From positions 1-42,114 of the forward strand of contig JACMQW010000051.1 of the NCBI GenBank assembly GCA_014376785.1: a stretch of DNA of 42,114 nt. The letters run 5' to 3'. This DNA is from Oligoflexia bacterium (lineage in GTDB: Bacteria; Bdellovibrionota; UBA1018). This document shows, one piece after another, positions 1 through 7,914 of the stretch. Each line of letters opens with the position of its first letter. Within the stretch, counting starts at the first letter, position 1. The translations under genes and the position numbers were made by a program. Under the pieces are notes generated by a model that was given only the letters and a program-made list of their open reading frames with translations, was not told the DNA's origin and searched no databases.

Positions 1-90
1 ATCTACTGGGTCACTCGCAAAGGGCGGGAAATCAATCCGATCTCCAGCGACTTCAAACAACGCGTTGAGAAAGCGCTGAAGTCTGGATGA
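1..90 (+). CDS. 3' end of an unidentified protein (partial)
   Basis: The first 90 bases read as one open frame ending in TGA at 88-90 and give 29 residues (starting IYWVTRKGRE). The start lies outside the window. The fragment would fit the C-terminal end of a LysR-type regulator effector domain, but 29 residues cannot prove this. A 117-residue reading on the opposite strand (3-356) covers the same bases and also the next gene's signal-peptide region, so I treat that one as a shadow. Confidence 0.5.
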   Translation: MYWVTRKGREINPISSDFKQRVEKALKSG

Positions 91-234
91 AGCACTTCCC
101 TGTCAAAAATCTGACGGAAAAAATCCGTGCGGGCAGAAACATGAGGATCTTCCTCACAGACCCTAACGAATTCTTCAAAAAACTGACGCTCGCTCTTCCT
201 AAGCCTTTCTCTTAGACTCTTAAGTGGGGTGTTC

Positions 235-1332
235 ATGCGTATCAATCGTGCCTTTGTCGAAACCGCTTTCGTTGGATTGTTCCTCCTTTCCGCATTCCCT
301 GCTTTGGCAGCTCCTGACGTGGTCTGCTCGAAAACCAAAGGATCCGGCGTTTTCAATACGGGCTGCGAGAACCTGAAAGAAGAAATCGATGGATCGGATG
401 GGCTCGGTTACGAAGTAACAGACTCAGACTTGGTCAAAAGAGAGCAGAACATCCATCGGCAACGGCTCCAGCCCCCTCGACTCGCCTCCAATGGAAAAAT
501 GAAAATCATCTCGATGAACGTAGGAGGCGCGGACTTCCATCTGACGAATCAATTCACGATCGAATCGAACTGCCCGGCTTACAAACTCTGCCATCCGGAA
601 GTAGAAGCACAAATTCTAGCATTTTTAACGATCCAACAACCGGACGTGGTTTTCCTTCAGGAGATCATGAATGAAGACCAACTCAGAAGTGCCGTTTTAC
701 CAGACGGCTATGACTTCCGCTGTGGCTGGGGCGGAGGCGACCACACCATCAAAGAGATCTGCCTCGCGTGGAAGAAAAATTCATTTCAGTCGATTGAGCC
801 CTGCCGCAACATCTTCACGGGCCACGGCGGCGCCTTGGGATGCGTGCTTGATCACAATAATGAAAAAATTCAATTCATCAGCGTTCATCCTTCCGCTTGG
901 AACTCTTCCGAGCGTCGTGCTACCCAACTGGGAATCTGGGACCAGATCGCGGAGCGGCACTTACCGGTCATCGTGGCCGGAGATTTCAACAGCGAAAAAG
1001 GCACCGCCGGAATCAAATCGATGTACCCCGCGCCGGCAGAATTCGGAACACTCTTCGGAACTTTTGCGAAAGGGTTCGGACGAATCCCATCACCATCATT
1101 CTTTTATGGGCTCGCACGCATCCGAAAAGCGGGCATTTTCGATTTTATCAAAAAGCACTCCACCGTTTTTGGGGAAAAGATCGATCACGCCTTCTCAAAC
1201 TTCGGACGAGTAGAATCTGTCTGCATCGGAGGGGACCCCGGATGCCACTGGAAAGCCGGAAGCCTCATTCGGGGTAATGATTTCAACTTCAAGATCGACC
1301 ACTTTCCGATTGTCATCACCTTGGCTTGGTAA
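235..1332 (+). CDS. Exported endonuclease/exonuclease/phosphatase (EEP)-fold protein
   Basis: About 365 residues. An N-terminal signal peptide ends near ALA-A (about residue 24). The EEP (DNase I-like) signatures appear in order: a metal-site region IISMNVGG, DVVFLQEI with the catalytic Glu, VIVAGDFNSEKG with the GDFN motif, and a C-terminal KIDHFPIV with the general-base Asp-His. The family cuts phosphodiesters in nucleic acids, phosphoinositides or sphingomyelin; the substrate cannot be told here. Several Cys pairs suit a periplasmic or secreted enzyme. The ATG at 235 is preferred; an in-frame GTG at 229 adds two residues. The next gene starts 25 bases downstream on the same strand, so the pair is probably co-transcribed. 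Fold assignment is solid; substrate (DNA, RNA or lipid head group) is unknown. Confidence 0.85.
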   Translation: MRINRAFVETAFVGLFLLSAFPALAAPDVVCSKTKGSGVFNTGCENLKEEIDGSDGLGYEVTDSDLVKREQNIHRQRLQPPRLASNGKMKIISMNVGGADFHLTNQFTIESNCPAYKLCHPEVEAQILAFLTIQQPDVVFLQEIMNEDQLRSAVLPDGYDFRCGWGGGDHTIKEICLAWKKNSFQSIEPCRNIFTGHGGALGCVLDHNNEKIQFISVHPSAWNSSERRATQLGIWDQIAERHLPVIVAGDFNSEKGTAGIKSMYPAPAEFGTLFGTFAKGFGRIPSPSFFYGLARIRKAGIFDFIKKHSTVFGEKIDHAFSNFGRVESVCIGGDPGCHWKAGSLIRGNDFNFKIDHFPIVITLAW

Positions 1333-1357
1333 TCCGAAAGCGTTAAAAAGGCTTCAA

Positions 1358-2818
1358 ATGAGAATCTATTTGAACGTTATTTCGATTTTTTTCATGCTCG
1401 TTGCTTCGTCACAGGCTGAGATTTATCCGTCACGAGGAAATACCGAAGTTATTTATCTTGGTGATATGAACGTCGATTTCGAAGTCCGAATGATGCTTTT
1501 TCGCCAGGCGAGAAAATCAATCGACATTCTTTCCATGTCACAAACGGCGGACGAAATCGGCTTGCCGATTTTGAAATCAATCCGGAGTGCGCAAATAAAT
1601 CACGGAGTGAAAGTTCGAATTGCTTACGATCAGATGATTTCCATGATGGAGGGAGACCTCACCAACACTTCGGCGCGCATCATCTCTGATCCTTCCCTGC
1701 CCTGCCCTGGCGAGGTCATCTGCACCGGCACCATTGAGAAATGGTTAAGCGGACTCGACTATAATGACCTTCAACACCAAAAGGTGACCGTCATTGATGC
1801 CGGCACGCCGAGCGAGGTCATCATCGTCGGCGGGCGTGGATACACCGACTTTAATAAAGACGCCGCAGATTCTGCACTTCTCATTCGAAGAATCAAACCA
1901 GGAATTCCTTACATTGGCGACGATATCATCGACAATTTGGAACGCACTTGGGACTTTCTAAACTCCATTTCTAAACCCATGCATTTCGAAAAACCTTACA
2001 AAGACAACTCCAGGGTTTTAAAAACCCGAGGGAAACGACTAGCAGAAAAAAGCAAAGATCGCGTGGACGTTCTTGAAATAATGAGCGTACTCAGGCGGCC
2101 AGCGGCAGAAATGGCAGGAAAATCACTCAAAGGATTTCAGTTCCACCCGGAAGAGTCACAATTTCTGACCAATAATCTTCTCGAGAATTTGAACCAATCA
2201 AAAAAGGATCATAGCTTTAAAAATCGAGCAGAATTACCTAATGATAACCACTCCCGAATCATCTCAGACATCGAACAATTTAATGGAAAAGTAGAGCTCA
2301 GCGCTTACGCACTCGGCATGACCGAAGACCTGAGAACCGCTCTAGTGAACTTCGTGAACCGAGGTAACACTCTCGAATTCTACACGAATGGGCAGGAGTC
2401 ACATAAACTGCTTATGATGAATGGTCTTCCAGTCTTTTACACCGTCGAAGAACTTAAAAAAATTTACGACCTCACGCGCGGTGGAAGAGGGAAAGTGATC
2501 ACTTACTTGTTGGACGCAGGTAAAGCGAAAAAATTAGGAGAGAACCCGTTTCTGCATAGAAAACAGGTGCTCCTGAAAAACCAATCGACTCACATTGCTT
2601 ACACCGGAAGCGATAACTTCACTTGGTCTGCAGCAAAGAAAAATGACGAAAGCCTAGCCCGATTTGACGATCGTCGAATGGTGAAAGCATTCTCGCAAGT
2701 GACTGCTTCTGAGATCGGCGCTTATACAAAAATCTCTGAAGCTGAAGTAAACGAAATGTACCATAACCGTCCGCTTCTCTACCGCTGCGCGCGCTCACTA
2801 ATTCGTGCGAGTTACTAA
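1358..2818 (+). CDS. Exported phospholipase D-like protein, paralog A
   Basis: 486 residues from the ATG at 1358, which begins a clean signal peptide ending SSQA about residue 20. A longer frame back to 1277 would overlap the upstream gene and bury the signal. The first HKD motif is intact (H140, K142, D147). The second site keeps H400 and K402 and the downstream GSDNFTWS..NDES block, but Lys407 replaces the usual Asp. The superfamily includes phospholipases, nucleases and phosphotransferases. A paralog lies at 3749-5275 on the other strand; both share SDPSLPC and NRP..Y blocks. It ends in RCARSLIRASY, a tail resembling those of two neighbours. The last 21 bases overlap the convergent gene at 2798. 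Activity is likely but unproven, because HKD enzymes normally use two His. Confidence 0.85.
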   Translation: MRIYLNVISIFFMLVASSQAEIYPSRGNTEVIYLGDMNVDFEVRMMLFRQARKSIDILSMSQTADEIGLPILKSIRSAQINHGVKVRIAYDQMISMMEGDLTNTSARIISDPSLPCPGEVICTGTIEKWLSGLDYNDLQHQKVTVIDAGTPSEVIIVGGRGYTDFNKDAADSALLIRRIKPGIPYIGDDIIDNLERTWDFLNSISKPMHFEKPYKDNSRVLKTRGKRLAEKSKDRVDVLEIMSVLRRPAAEMAGKSLKGFQFHPEESQFLTNNLLENLNQSKKDHSFKNRAELPNDNHSRIISDIEQFNGKVELSAYALGMTEDLRTALVNFVNRGNTLEFYTNGQESHKLLMMNGLPVFYTVEELKKIYDLTRGGRGKVITYLLDAGKAKKLGENPFLHRKQVLLKNQSTHIAYTGSDNFTWSAAKKNDESLARFDDRRMVKAFSQVTASEIGAYTKISEAEVNEMYHNRPLLYRCARSLIRASY

Positions 2819-3712
2819 TGGAGGCATCCATTCGGATGGAATTCCGTATTCCTCTTTCAGCGATTTCGTTCTCGAACCACTGTGAATGAGCTGGCGATTC
2901 TGGAGCGCGCGAATACCCGCTAGCGGAATCATTGTCTCCAAGGGATCTATTACCCCGCCAGAGTAACCCAAGAATTTATCGAACCCATGAAAGATCATGT
3001 TCGAACAATTTCGAAAGAGCGTGTGATAGGTCATCGACACATTTGGGTCGAGATAATAGTTTAAAGCAAACTCCCAGTAATCCTGCACACTCTTCGACTT
3101 CGGGAACGCGATCAGGTACTGATCGACATCATTCTCGGTACGCGAGAGGTCGGCCAGGGTTTGCTCGGTTGAGAGTAACGTCCGCTTTAATCCGAAGTAA
3201 TCTTGGGTAGCATTCCACAAATTATATTCGGGTCCTCCGCGCATGGAAAATGCCCCGTTCGAAAGCGTAACCGATTGCACGATGATCGGTTTCGCATTCG
3301 GATCGGTCTGGGAAAACAGAATCATCCCCTTCCCCGGTTTAAAAACGACGCGAAGCTCGACGTGAGCGGCCAACCAACGCGGCGGAACTCGCTCCACCTC
3401 ATAGACCAAACGGTCTACGGAGTCCTGGCGAGGAACGACTGCTATCCAAAACCGGTCGTCGTGCTTGAAGTTCGCAATAAAGTGAAAAAGTGCTGGGTTA
3501 AAGCCGTTTAGGGATGGATTCTGGTTTATTTCAGCCGGAGTTAAAATTCGATAGCTCCGGTCATGAACCGTATCCAGGCAGGCCCCTTTAAATTTGCCGC
3601 TCGGCATGACGCTGTTCGGCTCAAAGGGATCTTTTGGATCGACCAGGCAATTAACCGCAGCAGAGGCATTTAAAACGAAAACCGAAACCAGAAAGGCGAG
3701 TTTCATTCCCAT
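2798..3712 (-). CDS. Exported Cys/His protein, DUF4105/Lnb-like (paralog 1 of 3)
   Basis: 304 residues with a short signal peptide (cleavage near NASA). Three proteins in this window share its plan: an N-terminal DPFEP motif (in two of them), IANFKHDDRFWIAV, a histidine in WLAAHVELRVVF (H117), a GPEYNLWNATQD block, and a cysteine in FRNCSNMIFHG (C236). A conserved His followed by an N-C motif is what I would expect of the DUF4105/Lnb papain-like periplasmic domain, known from the Bacteroides lipoprotein N-acyltransferase. The match is by eye and moderate, so transacylase function is inference. It is the last gene of a minus-strand operon, 36 bases after the PLD-like paralog B, and overlaps the convergent PLD-like A by 21 bases. 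An alternative ATG lies at 3706. Confidence 0.7.
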   Translation of the reverse strand: MGMKLAFLVSVFVLNASAAVNCLVDPKDPFEPNSVMPSGKFKGACLDTVHDRSYRILTPAEINQNPSLNGFNPALFHFIANFKHDDRFWIAVVPRQDSVDRLVYEVERVPPRWLAAHVELRVVFKPGKGMILFSQTDPNAKPIIVQSVTLSNGAFSMRGGPEYNLWNATQDYFGLKRTLLSTEQTLADLSRTENDVDQYLIAFPKSKSVQDYWEFALNYYLDPNVSMTYHTLFRNCSNMIFHGFDKFLGYSGGVIDPLETMIPLAGIRALQNRQLIHSGSRTKSLKEEYGIPSEWMPPLVTRTN

Positions 3713-3748
3713 TTGGAAATGAGAACACTCCCTTGTCGAGTGATCAAC

Positions 3749-5275
3749 TTAAAAGAATTTGCGAACCAACGAGCGAAGGCAAAGGTACTTCCATGGACGG
3801 TTGGCGTCGAAGTGAAGGGTTTCCTCATGAGTGAGCAAGTCGAAATGCGAAAGCTCACTCGAGGTGACATCCATCATGTATTTTCCGAAACGCACATCTT
3901 CGATGAGGAAAAGGTTCTCATCATTTTTATGGGCTGCGGACCACGTCAGTGGATCAGACCCTGCATAGACGAATTTAGTTTTTTCGTTCGAAAAGACCAC
4001 CATCCGGCGATGGATGTAAGGAGCTTCCAACATTTCGGGGTTACGCTGCGGGTTTAAAACGTAGAGGTTCACTTTCCCTCCACTCTCAGGCTTTATCTCT
4101 TTGATTAGCCTTCCAACCGACTCGTAAGTGTAAGGCATGGCAAACTCTGAATCCATCGCCACCTTAAAAGCGACCGGACCATTCAAATAGAGATTTAGGG
4201 TGTTTCCACGGTTCACGAAGTCTACTAAAGCTTGGTGGGTGCCATCCGTCGGTCCGTAACTGTAACTCGTCCAATCGATCGTTCCATTGAATTCACGAAT
4301 CTCAGCATTCATGATTCTTTGGTTATCGTTCACGTAAGTATCGCGATTCTTACCGCGGTGATCGACCAACTGCTGGAAAAGATCATTGCTCATCGCCTTC
4401 ACCCCTTTCGGCTGGAACTGGAAGGGTTTCAACTCGCTCGCCGGGGTTAAGATCGCTGGCGTCCGAAGTAGAGCCAAAAGCTCTGCTGTATGCTGCTTTT
4501 CGATCGAAGTGATTGAAAATGTTTTAGGACTGCTTTCGGGTAAGAGCGTCGACCCCCGTTTCACCTGCCTAGGAATCCGAATCCAACTTTGATCAGCGAG
4601 TTTTCCGAGCGCTTTGTACACGGAATCAAACATCGCTTGGATATCGTCACCCACATAAGGGAGGTTCGGGTTAATCCGACGGAACGCCACGCTCGAATCG
4701 ATCCATCCCGCGCTGTTTGCCGTCTTCCCGCGACCAAATCCCATCAACACCACTTCATCCGGTTTACCGAGATTCAGAATGGTAATTTTATGGTGAACGT
4801 AGTCCAGAAAACCGATTCCTGAACTTAGCTTTTCGATCGGATGCGCACAGAGTGCTTCGCCGCGACAAGGGAGCGACGGATCTGAAATAATGGCTTTTAC
4901 CTGGTTGAATAAGTCATTCTTATCCATCGACAAACTTCGGTCGTAGACAAATCGTACTTTTGCTCCATTATTTTTCTGTGCGGCATGCACGGCTTGCATG
5001 AATGGTTCGCCGTACAGATCGATCGTTTGGGAGTAGCCGACAAAGTCGATCGATGTGGCTGCGCGAATGAGACTGAACTGAACGTCGAGGTCGACATTTT
5101 TCGATCCGAGATAGACCATTTCAGTGTTTCCCCGCGTTTCGTATTCGGCTGAAAAAGCGGGAATCACATAAAACGCCAAGAGAAAACCCAAGCGGAAGGG
5201 GTTCCGCCCCTTGGAATTAAAGAGGGTGGTAGCATAAAAGATAATGTACGCGAGCACCGATCGGGAATAGGTCAT
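3749..5275 (-). CDS. Exported phospholipase D-like protein, paralog B (degenerate catalytic motifs)
   Basis: 508 residues, homologous along its length to PLD-like A (shared RGNTE, SDPSLPC, GSD..TWSAA.KNDE). The start at 5275 has an AGAGGA ribosome site at 5281-5286 that overlaps the stop of the upstream gene, so translation is probably coupled. Two hydrophobic stretches follow (about residues 7-20 and 27-43); the second ends FSA-E like a signal peptide. Both HKD motifs have decayed: H161 and K163 are kept but Asp is Asn168, and the second reads HRRMVVFS, with Arg for Lys and Ser for Asp. It may therefore bind rather than cut, or use one site supplied by a partner. The tail LCLRSLVRKFF resembles those of PLD-like A and the preceding glycosyltransferase. 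Confidence 0.82.
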   Translation of the reverse strand: MTYSRSVLAYIIFYATTLFNSKGRNPFRLGFLLAFYVIPAFSAEYETRGNTEMVYLGSKNVDLDVQFSLIRAATSIDFVGYSQTIDLYGEPFMQAVHAAQKNNGAKVRFVYDRSLSMDKNDLFNQVKAIISDPSLPCRGEALCAHPIEKLSSGIGFLDYVHHKITILNLGKPDEVVLMGFGRGKTANSAGWIDSSVAFRRINPNLPYVGDDIQAMFDSVYKALGKLADQSWIRIPRQVKRGSTLLPESSPKTFSITSIEKQHTAELLALLRTPAILTPASELKPFQFQPKGVKAMSNDLFQQLVDHRGKNRDTYVNDNQRIMNAEIREFNGTIDWTSYSYGPTDGTHQALVDFVNRGNTLNLYLNGPVAFKVAMDSEFAMPYTYESVGRLIKEIKPESGGKVNLYVLNPQRNPEMLEAPYIHRRMVVFSNEKTKFVYAGSDPLTWSAAHKNDENLFLIEDVRFGKYMMDVTSSELSHFDLLTHEETLHFDANRPWKYLCLRSLVRKFF

Positions 5276-5284
5276 TTCATTCCT

Positions 5285-6622
5285 CTAAAGCGCAAATTTT
5301 CTCAGAGCCCGAACGCACTTCCAAAAAATTCCGCCCGGCTGCTGGTAGTCAGGGGACATATCGAGTGTTTTTCCGTCTAACGCTTTTAGCGCGTGGGGTT
5401 TAGACATAATCCAGTCCGCAATTCGAGTCGGACACTGTTCACCGCAGAACTGCAATTGGCGATCGACTAATTTGGAAGCGTTCTCCTTGTTAGCGAGCAG
5501 TGAGTGCAGTTCCGCCCCTACTTTGGATTGGTCCGTTAAGACTCGAGCTAGTCCCACTTTTGAAAAGAAGTCCGCATTGTATTTTTCTTGTCCGCCGTTG
5601 ATGTCCAATAAAACGAGGGGCTTCTTACGGTAAAAGAGCTCCATGGGAGTCAGCCCACCGGTCTTCGAAATGATCGCGTCTGAAACGCGCATGTAATTAA
5701 ACAACTCATCTTGCTTTACCAGAGGCTCGATGAAGATGGTTTGATTCGCGGGCAACTTTTTAGCGAGCTCTCCCAAGTTTTTAATGTGGCCGACATTTCG
5801 ACCACAAATCGCGACGACCTGAACTTTTTCATTTGGAAAGGCGTTAAAGATCGCTTTCACCATGAGAGGAAAATTCCCTACTCCATTTGATCCTCCCGAA
5901 AGCAAAATGGTTTTCGCAGTCGGATCCAAATTTTTAGCGAGTTTGAAATTTTCTAAATCTGCATCAGAAACAGTGTTGAATACTTTTGGATTCAGGGGCA
6001 TTCCGGTGGCCATCACTCGGTCTGCCGGCACTCCGCGTTTAATCCAACTATCCCGAATCTCTGGTGTCGCCACAAACGCCATATCGACTTGCATCGGCAT
6101 TCGAGCGAAGTAGGTTTCATCGACCAGATCGGTGTGCACCCATCCGATCGGGATATTTCGGAAGTAGCCTTCGTCTCTCAGATGGATGAGAACTTCGGTT
6201 GCTCCCGGGAAGGTCGAGACGATCAGCTGCGGATGAATTTCCTGCAAACGTTTCAAAACCAGTTTTGGCCGAAACTGGGACATGGTCGGCATGTCTCCGA
6301 TCGACTCTACCTCTCGTCCCACACTCATGTAGTCGCGAAAAATTTCGTCGTAAAAGTTTGGAAATTTTTGGGTCACGAAGTCGTAGGCCAAATTGGACGG
6401 TCCTTTCGTAATCGGATTCATGAACTCCCGGAGATCGATTTCGATGACTTCCACGCCAGGATAGCGTGCTTTTAAATCGTCTCTAATTCCATTCGCCGCC
6501 GCCGTATGTCCCATGCCCACTGACCCGTGAATGAGAACGATCGGAGACTCTGCCCAGGCGGCAGACAGAAGGCTCAGTGCGAGAACGAAGAGAAAGAAAA
6601 TTTTTCGAATGAGAGTGGTCAC
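5285..6622 (-). CDS. MGDG synthase/UgtP-like glycosyltransferase with a signal peptide
   Basis: 445 residues from a GTG at 6622, directly behind AAGGGGAAG. An ATG at 6673 would add 17 residues but sits inside a short direct repeat and precedes no ribosome site. The N-terminal MGDG-synthase domain is clear (HGSVGMGHTAAANGI, then FPNFYDEIF), and the C-terminal GT-B nucleotide-sugar half has LLSGGSNGVG, SDAIISKTGGLTPMEL and LLDINGGQEKYNADFF. The family (plant MGD1, Bacillus UgtP) adds sugars to diacylglycerol at the cytoplasmic membrane face. Here a hydrophobic segment ending SAAWAES precedes the domain and looks like a cleavable signal, which is odd for a UDP-sugar enzyme. It could instead be an uncleaved anchor. 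Ten bases separate it from PLD-like B. The C-terminus is KCVRALRKFAL. Confidence 0.85.
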   Translation of the reverse strand: MTTLIRKIFFLFVLALSLLSAAWAESPIVLIHGSVGMGHTAAANGIRDDLKARYPGVEVIEIDLREFMNPITKGPSNLAYDFVTQKFPNFYDEIFRDYMSVGREVESIGDMPTMSQFRPKLVLKRLQEIHPQLIVSTFPGATEVLIHLRDEGYFRNIPIGWVHTDLVDETYFARMPMQVDMAFVATPEIRDSWIKRGVPADRVMATGMPLNPKVFNTVSDADLENFKLAKNLDPTAKTILLSGGSNGVGNFPLMVKAIFNAFPNEKVQVVAICGRNVGHIKNLGELAKKLPANQTIFIEPLVKQDELFNYMRVSDAIISKTGGLTPMELFYRKKPLVLLDINGGQEKYNADFFSKVGLARVLTDQSKVGAELHSLLANKENASKLVDRQLQFCGEQCPTRIADWIMSKPHALKALDGKTLDMSPDYQQPGGIFWKCVRALRKFAL

Positions 6623-6656
6623 CTTCCCCTTTCGTCTGAGAAAGATCAGAGCTTGA

Positions 6657-6692
6657 GCGGTTTCAGGTGTCATGTTGCGGCTTCAGGTGTCA
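6657..6692. repeat. Two-copy 16-base direct repeat
   Basis: GCGGTTTCAGGTGTCA (6657-6672) recurs with one change, GCGGCTTCAGGTGTCA (6677-6692), four bases later, giving a 20-base period. It lies in the short gap between the phosphatase-like gene and the glycosyltransferase gene and overlaps the alternative ATG at 6673. It could be an operator read on two helix faces one turn-pair apart, or a recent slip duplication. Confidence 0.6.
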
Positions 6693-6710
6693 AAATACCA
6701 TCGAGTGAAT

Positions 6711-7751
6711 CTATTGGGATTTAAGCAGACTCGTTCCCGCGTTTCCGGAAGCGGGCATTTCTCCGAGTAAGTTTTCTAAAGTAGGCCGCAAATCGACCTG
6801 GCGGTAAAAGTCTGCGCGGAGTTTTCCAACTCCTCGGCCGCTCAGGATGGGCGAAAGGATAACCGCAGCCCATATCCGAGCAGACGTTGGTTCCCACCAA
6901 CCATGCCACCGGAAAACCACATCCCCGCGACCATGGTCGGTCGTAATCACAAAAGACGTATTCTCTCCTTCTTTACCTGAGCGGATCTCATGGATCAGCT
7001 TCATGATTTCGACTTCATAAAAATGCAGAGACTTTCGGTAATTTTCAACATCGCCTGAGTGGGCGTACTCGTCGGAGTCGACAAGCGAAACATAGAGAAA
7101 CTTGGGCCTGCGAAATCGGTAATAGGTATTCGCGAGAGAGAGCGTGTAACGGTCCCAGCGAGAATTTTTCCACGGGGGCATGTCCTGCGATGAGCCCAAC
7201 TCGATCTTTGCCAGAGCTAATTTCTGATCCGAAGTGAGGGTCGACAATTGGGTGACGGAATTGAAAGCAACGCTGCGAACGGACCTAGGATTCGACTCCA
7301 CCGCCCGATCGATCCGCTCCCAAGAAGCAAACGTGGCGACGTCCTCAGGTAGGGTTCCTCGGTCAATGAGCGAATCGACCAGTGTCTTCTCACTGCTCCG
7401 AGGACAATCGTTCGTCCAGCAGGTCCTCTGGTAGTGGCCTGTAAAGATCGCCTGGTAACCTGCAAGACTCCTCAGAGAGGAGTTCGAAACCCACATCGAC
7501 TCATGGTCAGAACGGAGACCGTAGTAGAACCCTTGACTTCGAATCTCTGCGCTTAAACGAGGCCAATGCTCGGGAAGGTCTGCTTCTTTCACGCCGTCGA
7601 CCGTGATGAAAACGATACGACCCTTTGGGAAGGGCGAAGCCAGAGAGAATTTTTTAACCGCTGGAAAAGGTGCCGGCCCAATCAGCGTCCGCAGAATCGC
7701 TAAGCCCAAAGCAATTCCTGTGACTAAAAAAACCGATTTTCCGAAGGCCAT
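6711..7751 (-). CDS. Membrane-anchored alkaline-phosphatase-superfamily phosphoesterase
   Basis: 346 residues. One hydrophobic segment (about residues 5-24) acts as a signal or anchor. The alkaline phosphatase/sulfatase/phosphodiesterase metal site is visible: VFITVDGV (first Asp), a Ser/Thr-rich nucleophile region around SNSSLRSLAGYQAIFTG, a DSDEYAHSGD metal block, ITTDHGRGD with Asp-His, and a later His in RWHGWW. Members include nucleotide pyrophosphatases, phosphoglycerol and phosphoethanolamine transferases and sulfatases; this short form is most like a type I phosphodiesterase. It is the first gene of the minus-strand operon (this gene, glycosyltransferase, PLD-like B, DUF4105-like 1), so its promoter should lie in 7752-7914 facing the divergent paralog 3. 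Superfamily is confident, substrate open. Confidence 0.82.
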   Translation of the reverse strand: MAFGKSVFLVTGIALGLAILRTLIGPAPFPAVKKFSLASPFPKGRIVFITVDGVKEADLPEHWPRLSAEIRSQGFYYGLRSDHESMWVSNSSLRSLAGYQAIFTGHYQRTCWTNDCPRSSEKTLVDSLIDRGTLPEDVATFASWERIDRAVESNPRSVRSVAFNSVTQLSTLTSDQKLALAKIELGSSQDMPPWKNSRWDRYTLSLANTYYRFRRPKFLYVSLVDSDEYAHSGDVENYRKSLHFYEVEIMKLIHEIRSGKEGENTSFVITTDHGRGDVVFRWHGWWEPTSARIWAAVILSPILSGRGVGKLRADFYRQVDLRPTLENLLGEMPASGNAGTSLLKSQ

Positions 7752-7914
7752 GACTTAATCTATCCGGAGAGCTTCCGACCACGCAATCCTACAAAGACCC
7801 GTCAAGCTCCTGTCGTAAATGGACTCAGGCTACCCTAGCTATCCGCTACATCTCCGCGGCGGAATTCCGATAGGTTTATTGGAAACTTTCGCTCGAAAAC
7901 TCGGAACCGGATCG

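Noticed and set aside
3-356. 117-residue minus-strand open frame
   Set aside because: It runs antisense to the end of the first gene and to the signal peptide of the next, and shows no family-like features.
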